Shown here in pieces: positions 60,880 through 64,000 of a stretch of DNA of 64,000 nt (within the stretch, counting starts at the first letter, position 1; every line of letters starts with the position of its first letter). The DNA comes from CALHVX01 sp039198065 (GTDB lineage: Bacteria > Pseudomonadota > Gammaproteobacteria > Pseudomonadales > Azotimanducaceae). The DNA lies in NCBI GenBank assembly GCA_039198065.1, contig JBCCTU010000004.1, forward strand, positions 124,001 to 188,000. The letters are read 5' to 3'. The translations under genes and the position numbers were made by a program. The notes beneath the pieces were generated by a model, which worked only from the letters and a program-made list of their open reading frames with translations, made no database searches and was not told the DNA's origin.

Positions 60880-63101
60880 CGCTCGCCGCAGACGGCAGGC
60901 ACGAGGACGTGCTGGCTGTCGACGGCATGTTCTGCAGCTCCTGTGCCGCGGCCGTGGAGCGAACCTTGGAGCGCGTCCCCGGCGTTGAACAGGCTGCGGT
61001 CAGCTTCGCAGCGGGTGCGGCGGTCGTTGGCTGGCACACCGGAGCCGCGAAGCCCGCGAAACTTCTTGAGGCCGTCCAGCGCCTCGGCTACTCCGCGCAC
61101 TTGGTCTGCGATGAAGGTGAAGGTAGCGAGGACGCAGCGGCAGCTCCCGCTGCGCAGACCGGCCCCGACTTTGGGTTACGACTGCTTGTCGCCTTGTTTT
61201 TCAATATGTGGCTCATGCTCCCGTCGCTTGGGTTGTATCTCGACGCCTCGGCGGATCCCGACGTGCAGTTCGCGCTGGCCCTTGCTGCCGGTGGCTTCTC
61301 CTTGCCGGTTCTGTTTTACAGCGGCCTTCCGTTTTATCGCATGGGGTGGTTGTCGCTGCGCGCACGCTCGCCGGGCATCGACTCGCTCGTATCACTTGGC
61401 GTTCTGGCGAGTGTCGGACTGTCGGTCGCGCAGCTGTTGAACGGTCGCTCCGACGTGTACTTCGAAGTGGCGGCGGCGTTGATCACCTTCCAACTGCTCG
61501 CTCGAGTCGCTGACACGCGGATACGACGTCGGGCCCGGGACGTGGTGCTGCAGTTGCTTGATCTTTGCCCGCCGAGTGCCCGGGTCGTTCAACCCGATCA
61601 GTCCCTTGAGTTGCGCCCGGTGCGCGACATTGAGATCGGGGATCCGGTGTTGGTTACCGCAGGGGAACGGGTCGCCGTCGACGGGCGGGTGCGTAGCGGT
61701 GCTGCCACCGTGGATCGGAGTGCGCTGACCGGTGAGTCCACGGCCCAGCCGGTGCAGGTCGGTGATTGTCTTCGCGCTGGAGAGGCACTCCTCGATGGCC
61801 AGGTTACGCTGGAGGTGACGGCGGCCAACGGACAGCGGCGCATCGATGAGCTGTCCCGTTTGGTCCGAGCGACCTTGGCTGCCCGACCGAGCTGGCAGCG
61901 GCGTGTGGATCGGTTGGCGCGGCACTTCCTGCTGCTGGCGACGCTGGCGGCCGGCGTGGGCGCCGTGGCCGCAACCCCTAGCAGCGCCGACGCGTTCGCC
62001 GTGGCCGAGCGAGCGCTGGCCGTGTTCGTGATTGCCTGTCCCTGCGCCCTGAACCTTGCGGTACCGCTTGCTGGAATGATGGCGGCCGCCGCGGGCGCGC
62101 GCTCGGGTGTGGTGCTTCGCGATCTGCAGCTGGCTACCGGTGGTCGCAGCGTCAGCCACGTGCTGCTCGACAAGACCGGGACCCTAACGCAGGGCGAACC
62201 GACCGTTCACCACGTCCATGTGCTTGCTGCGGACAGCGATCGGCAGTCGTTGCTGGCCCTTGCTGCTGAGGCAGACTACGGATCGCAGCACCCGCTCGCT
62301 CGGGCCATTGTTGATGCGGCGGAGCTCCCGGCGGACATGGATCTGACCGGCGATCGAGAGGTCGTTCCCGGTAGCGGGGTGCGCTACCGCGCGAAGGGCT
62401 ACGTGACAACGCTGGGTTCGCAACGTTGGTTAGAGGCCTTGGGATTTGAGCTGCCGCAACTTCCCGAGGTACTTCATACGCGCGTCTGGCTCGCCCTCGA
62501 CCAGCGCGTTCTTGGGGCGATTGACCTGACAGACCCCTTGCGACCGGGCATTACGAAGGCGATTGCGGAACTCAAGTTGGCCGGTGTCTCTCTTGAGATC
62601 CTCAGCGGCGATGGCGACTCAGCCGTGAACGCCGTCGCGGCGACCCTGGACGTCAGGGGTCGTGCCCAGTTGACGCCGGAAGATAAGGTCGCGCGCATTG
62701 CCGAGCTGCGGCGGCAAGGCGCCACGGTCGTCTTTGTGGGCGACGGCATCAATGATGGGCCTGCGATCGCGGACGCCGACATCGGTGTTGCCGTTGCCGG
62801 AGCGACAGACGTGGCCCGCACCGCCTGCGCGGTCGCGCTGACGCATGGTGGTGCTGATCAATTACCGGATCTTCTGGACTTGCTCGCTACGACCCGGCGC
62901 GTCGCGCGCCGCAATCTGGTGCTAGCGTTTGGATACAACGCGCTTGCCGTTCCCTTCGCCATTGCCGGATTGATCGACCCGGTGATCGCCGCGATAGCGA
63001 TGGCGGTATCGAGCCTCACGGTGCTGGCGAATTCGAGCGTGGCGCTCGGGCGGCAGCGACCGCGCAGCACACGCGCCGATTTCATCGATCAGGGCGCGTA
63101 G
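60876..63101 (+). CDS. ccoI: Copper-type P-type ATPase (CcoI/FixI-like)
   Basis: 741 residues from ATG 60876, in a 4-bp overlap with the cytochrome gene. N-terminal metal-binding MFCSSCAAAVERTLERV, the membrane CPC in VIACPCALNLAVPLAG, phosphorylation motif LLDKTGTLTQGE, HP motif SQHPLARA and the hinge VGDGINDGPAIADADIG are all present. It supplies copper for assembly of CuB in the oxidase. The CPCALNLAV is a small variant of the usual CPCALGLA. No separate CcoS follows, consistent with the fusion in ccoN. Confidence 0.9.
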   Translation: MTLAADGRHEDVLAVDGMFCSSCAAAVERTLERVPGVEQAAVSFAAGAAVVGWHTGAAKPAKLLEAVQRLGYSAHLVCDEGEGSEDAAAAPAAQTGPDFGLRLLVALFFNMWLMLPSLGLYLDASADPDVQFALALAAGGFSLPVLFYSGLPFYRMGWLSLRARSPGIDSLVSLGVLASVGLSVAQLLNGRSDVYFEVAAALITFQLLARVADTRIRRRARDVVLQLLDLCPPSARVVQPDQSLELRPVRDIEIGDPVLVTAGERVAVDGRVRSGAATVDRSALTGESTAQPVQVGDCLRAGEALLDGQVTLEVTAANGQRRIDELSRLVRATLAARPSWQRRVDRLARHFLLLATLAAGVGAVAATPSSADAFAVAERALAVFVIACPCALNLAVPLAGMMAAAAGARSGVVLRDLQLATGGRSVSHVLLDKTGTLTQGEPTVHHVHVLAADSDRQSLLALAAEADYGSQHPLARAIVDAAELPADMDLTGDREVVPGSGVRYRAKGYVTTLGSQRWLEALGFELPQLPEVLHTRVWLALDQRVLGAIDLTDPLRPGITKAIAELKLAGVSLEILSGDGDSAVNAVAATLDVRGRAQLTPEDKVARIAELRRQGATVVFVGDGINDGPAIADADIGVAVAGATDVARTACAVALTHGGADQLPDLLDLLATTRRVARRNLVLAFGYNALAVPFAIAGLIDPVIAAIAMAVSSLTVLANSSVALGRQRPRSTRADFIDQGA

Positions 63102-63790
63102 CCGACCCAGCCGTGCCAGGCGAATGCAGAATAGAAGCTGTGCACGTCCCGAAGACCGGCATCTCGCAAAATCTCAAGGTCCTGTTCCGGACTCACGATG
63201 CCAGCCATGGATGCCACTCCGTCGCGCGCCAACTGCGCTTGATCCGGGTCGACACCGGAGGCGACCGCGTAGGCTTGATAGCGATCCAGTGTTCGCTCTC
63301 GCTCGAGCGGATCGTCTTGAAGGCTGGTATGCGCAACCACAAACGGGGCGCCGGGCTTAAGGCGATGGACGATCCTACGGACCGTTGACACTCGTTCGGC
63401 GGCTTGCAGGAAATGCAGGGTGAGCAGACTGGTCGCGGCGTCGAATAGGCCCGGAGGGGCGCTGTCTATGGTGCCCTGATGCAGCGTGACGCGATCCATC
63501 ATGTTCTGGAGTCTCTCCGCTGCGGCGTCGAGCATGGCTTTGGCTGGATCCACGCCAACGAAGGTCCATTGCGGCTGTAGCGATCCGAACGCCTCGATTT
63601 CCAAGCCGCCACCCGCACCGTGGACCAGGATTTGTGCGGCTTCTGGCGCGCGTTCCTGGATGAGCACCGCGGCCATCTTGTGAAGATCGCGGAACCCCGG
63701 GACGAACCGCGCCGGGCCATCGCCGTAGGCACGTGCGCGCGTTGGATCGTCGAACGAATCCAGGATCGCCTTGGTTGAATCATTGGTCAC
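63089..63790 (-). CDS. Class I SAM-dependent methyltransferase
   Basis: 233 residues from GTG 63790. The Rossmann methyltransferase fold shows AQILVHGAGGGLEIEAF (motif I, with V-H-GAGGG in place of DxGxGxG), VGVDPAKAMLDAA (motif II acidic) and LLTLHFLQAAERVSTVRRI. It overlaps the convergent ccoI 3' end by 13 bp. Substrate unknown. It may be co-transcribed with the upstream gene on this strand, whose stop overlaps its start. Confidence 0.8.
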   Translation of the reverse strand: MTNDSTKAILDSFDDPTRARAYGDGPARFVPGFRDLHKMAAVLIQERAPEAAQILVHGAGGGLEIEAFGSLQPQWTFVGVDPAKAMLDAAAERLQNMMDRVTLHQGTIDSAPPGLFDAATSLLTLHFLQAAERVSTVRRIVHRLKPGAPFVVAHTSLQDDPLERERTLDRYQAYAVASGVDPDQAQLARDGVASMAGIVSPEQDLEILRDAGLRDVHSFYSAFAWHGWVGYAP

Positions 63791-64000
63791 CGAGTCGCCC
63801 GTTGGTCCAGTCTACGCTCGTCGCGCAGGTGAAGTCTTCGGGCCCTAAAGGTCGGCAGAAATCACTCCAGCCGTGCTTGCGCCAATAGCTGACCAGGTTT
63901 GCGTCAACTGCGAAGCGTTTGAATGCGGGTAGAGCGCGGACGTCTGCCATGACGGGAAGCCACAGGGAACCAAAGCGTATCGTGGTGTAGCGAATTTCGT
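63780..64000 (-). CDS. C-terminal end of a TPR/winged-helix type regulatory protein (partial)
   Basis: Only the last 73 residues are in the window; the frame continues off the right edge and ends at TGA 63780-63782 (minus strand), overlapping the methyltransferase start by 11 bp. The visible part has FGSLWLPVMADVRALPAFKRF followed by LVSYWRKHGWSDFCRPLG, which resembles the end of TolB/TPR-containing winged-helix or adenylate-cyclase-like proteins (LW..EF..LR..P.F...V..LGLV.YWR..GWPD.C). The main domains cannot be seen. Confidence 0.6.
   Translation of the reverse strand, partial: EIRYTTIRFGSLWLPVMADVRALPAFKRFAVDANLVSYWRKHGWSDFCRPLGPEDFTCATSVDWTNGRLGDQ

Overview
The window looks like chromosome from a GC-rich, aerobic gammaproteobacterium, probably marine or environmental and not closely tied to a model species. 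The evidence is a DUF2058 (YaiL-like) protein, a cbb3-type oxidase operon, a DUF1289 protein, TonB-dependent uptake, and many acyl-CoA, SDR and P450 genes typical of lipid and xenobiotic degraders. Coding density is very high, several operons use 4-bp stop/start overlaps, and no non-coding gap reaches 300 bp. I saw no IS element, prophage, CRISPR array or rRNA. One tRNA-Gly(GCC) is present at 16899-16974.

Layout. 1-8.6 kb: GST-like fragment, KefB/C-type antiporter, a small DUF6435-like protein, an NhaC-type antiporter with an extra N-terminal domain, AsmA-like, DUF2058, MFS. 8.6-12.3 kb: HyuA/HyuB ATP-dependent hydantoinase/oxoprolinase pair, overlapping the MFS gene. 12.3-17 kb: ArsR-type regulator with a permuted ATP-grasp enzyme and a clear operator, a CWC-DUF1289 fusion, an SDR plus an unusual photolyase-like protein, and the tRNA. 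17-26.9 kb: endonuclease/phosphatase-fold protein, enoyl-CoA hydratase, acyl-CoA ligase, a lipoprotein, a tiny leader-peptide or small-RNA unit, glutamate-synthase-like protein, EVE protein, and an acyl-CoA dehydrogenase. 27.2-29.4 kb: a thioredoxin-domain protein followed by a UGSC-family selenoprotein read through an in-frame UGA. 29.4-40.1 kb: DUF4345, DUF2461, epoxide hydrolase, SDRs, metallo-hydrolase, a GH4 glycosidase/sodium symporter operon, a heme-less cytochrome c remnant and a cardiolipin synthase. 40.1-47 kb: PadR regulator with twin operators and a nitronate monooxygenase, a self-sufficient CYP102-type P450, SMR transporter, BtuF-like protein with an apparent ATC start. 47-51.8 kb: accessory stretch of poorly characterised genes, partly lower in GC. 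52-64 kb: TonB receptor, S9 peptidase, SDR, compact cbb3 oxidase operon with a CcoS-CcoN fusion and CcoI, a methyltransferase, and the tail of a TPR/winged-helix type regulator.

Most notable points: (i) 28859-29404 is one selenoprotein gene that ordinary gene callers would split or truncate; a SECIS-like hairpin follows the UGA and a thioredoxin-fold partner lies upstream. (ii) 21464-21630 is a compact unit with promoter, a 13-nt perfect match to the 16S anti-Shine-Dalgarno tail, an 11-codon ORF and an intrinsic terminator, just upstream of a glutamate-synthase-like gene. (iii) Several clean operators (ArsR type at 14030, PadR type at 40715 and 40745, and an inverted repeat at the P450 start) allow regulatory predictions.
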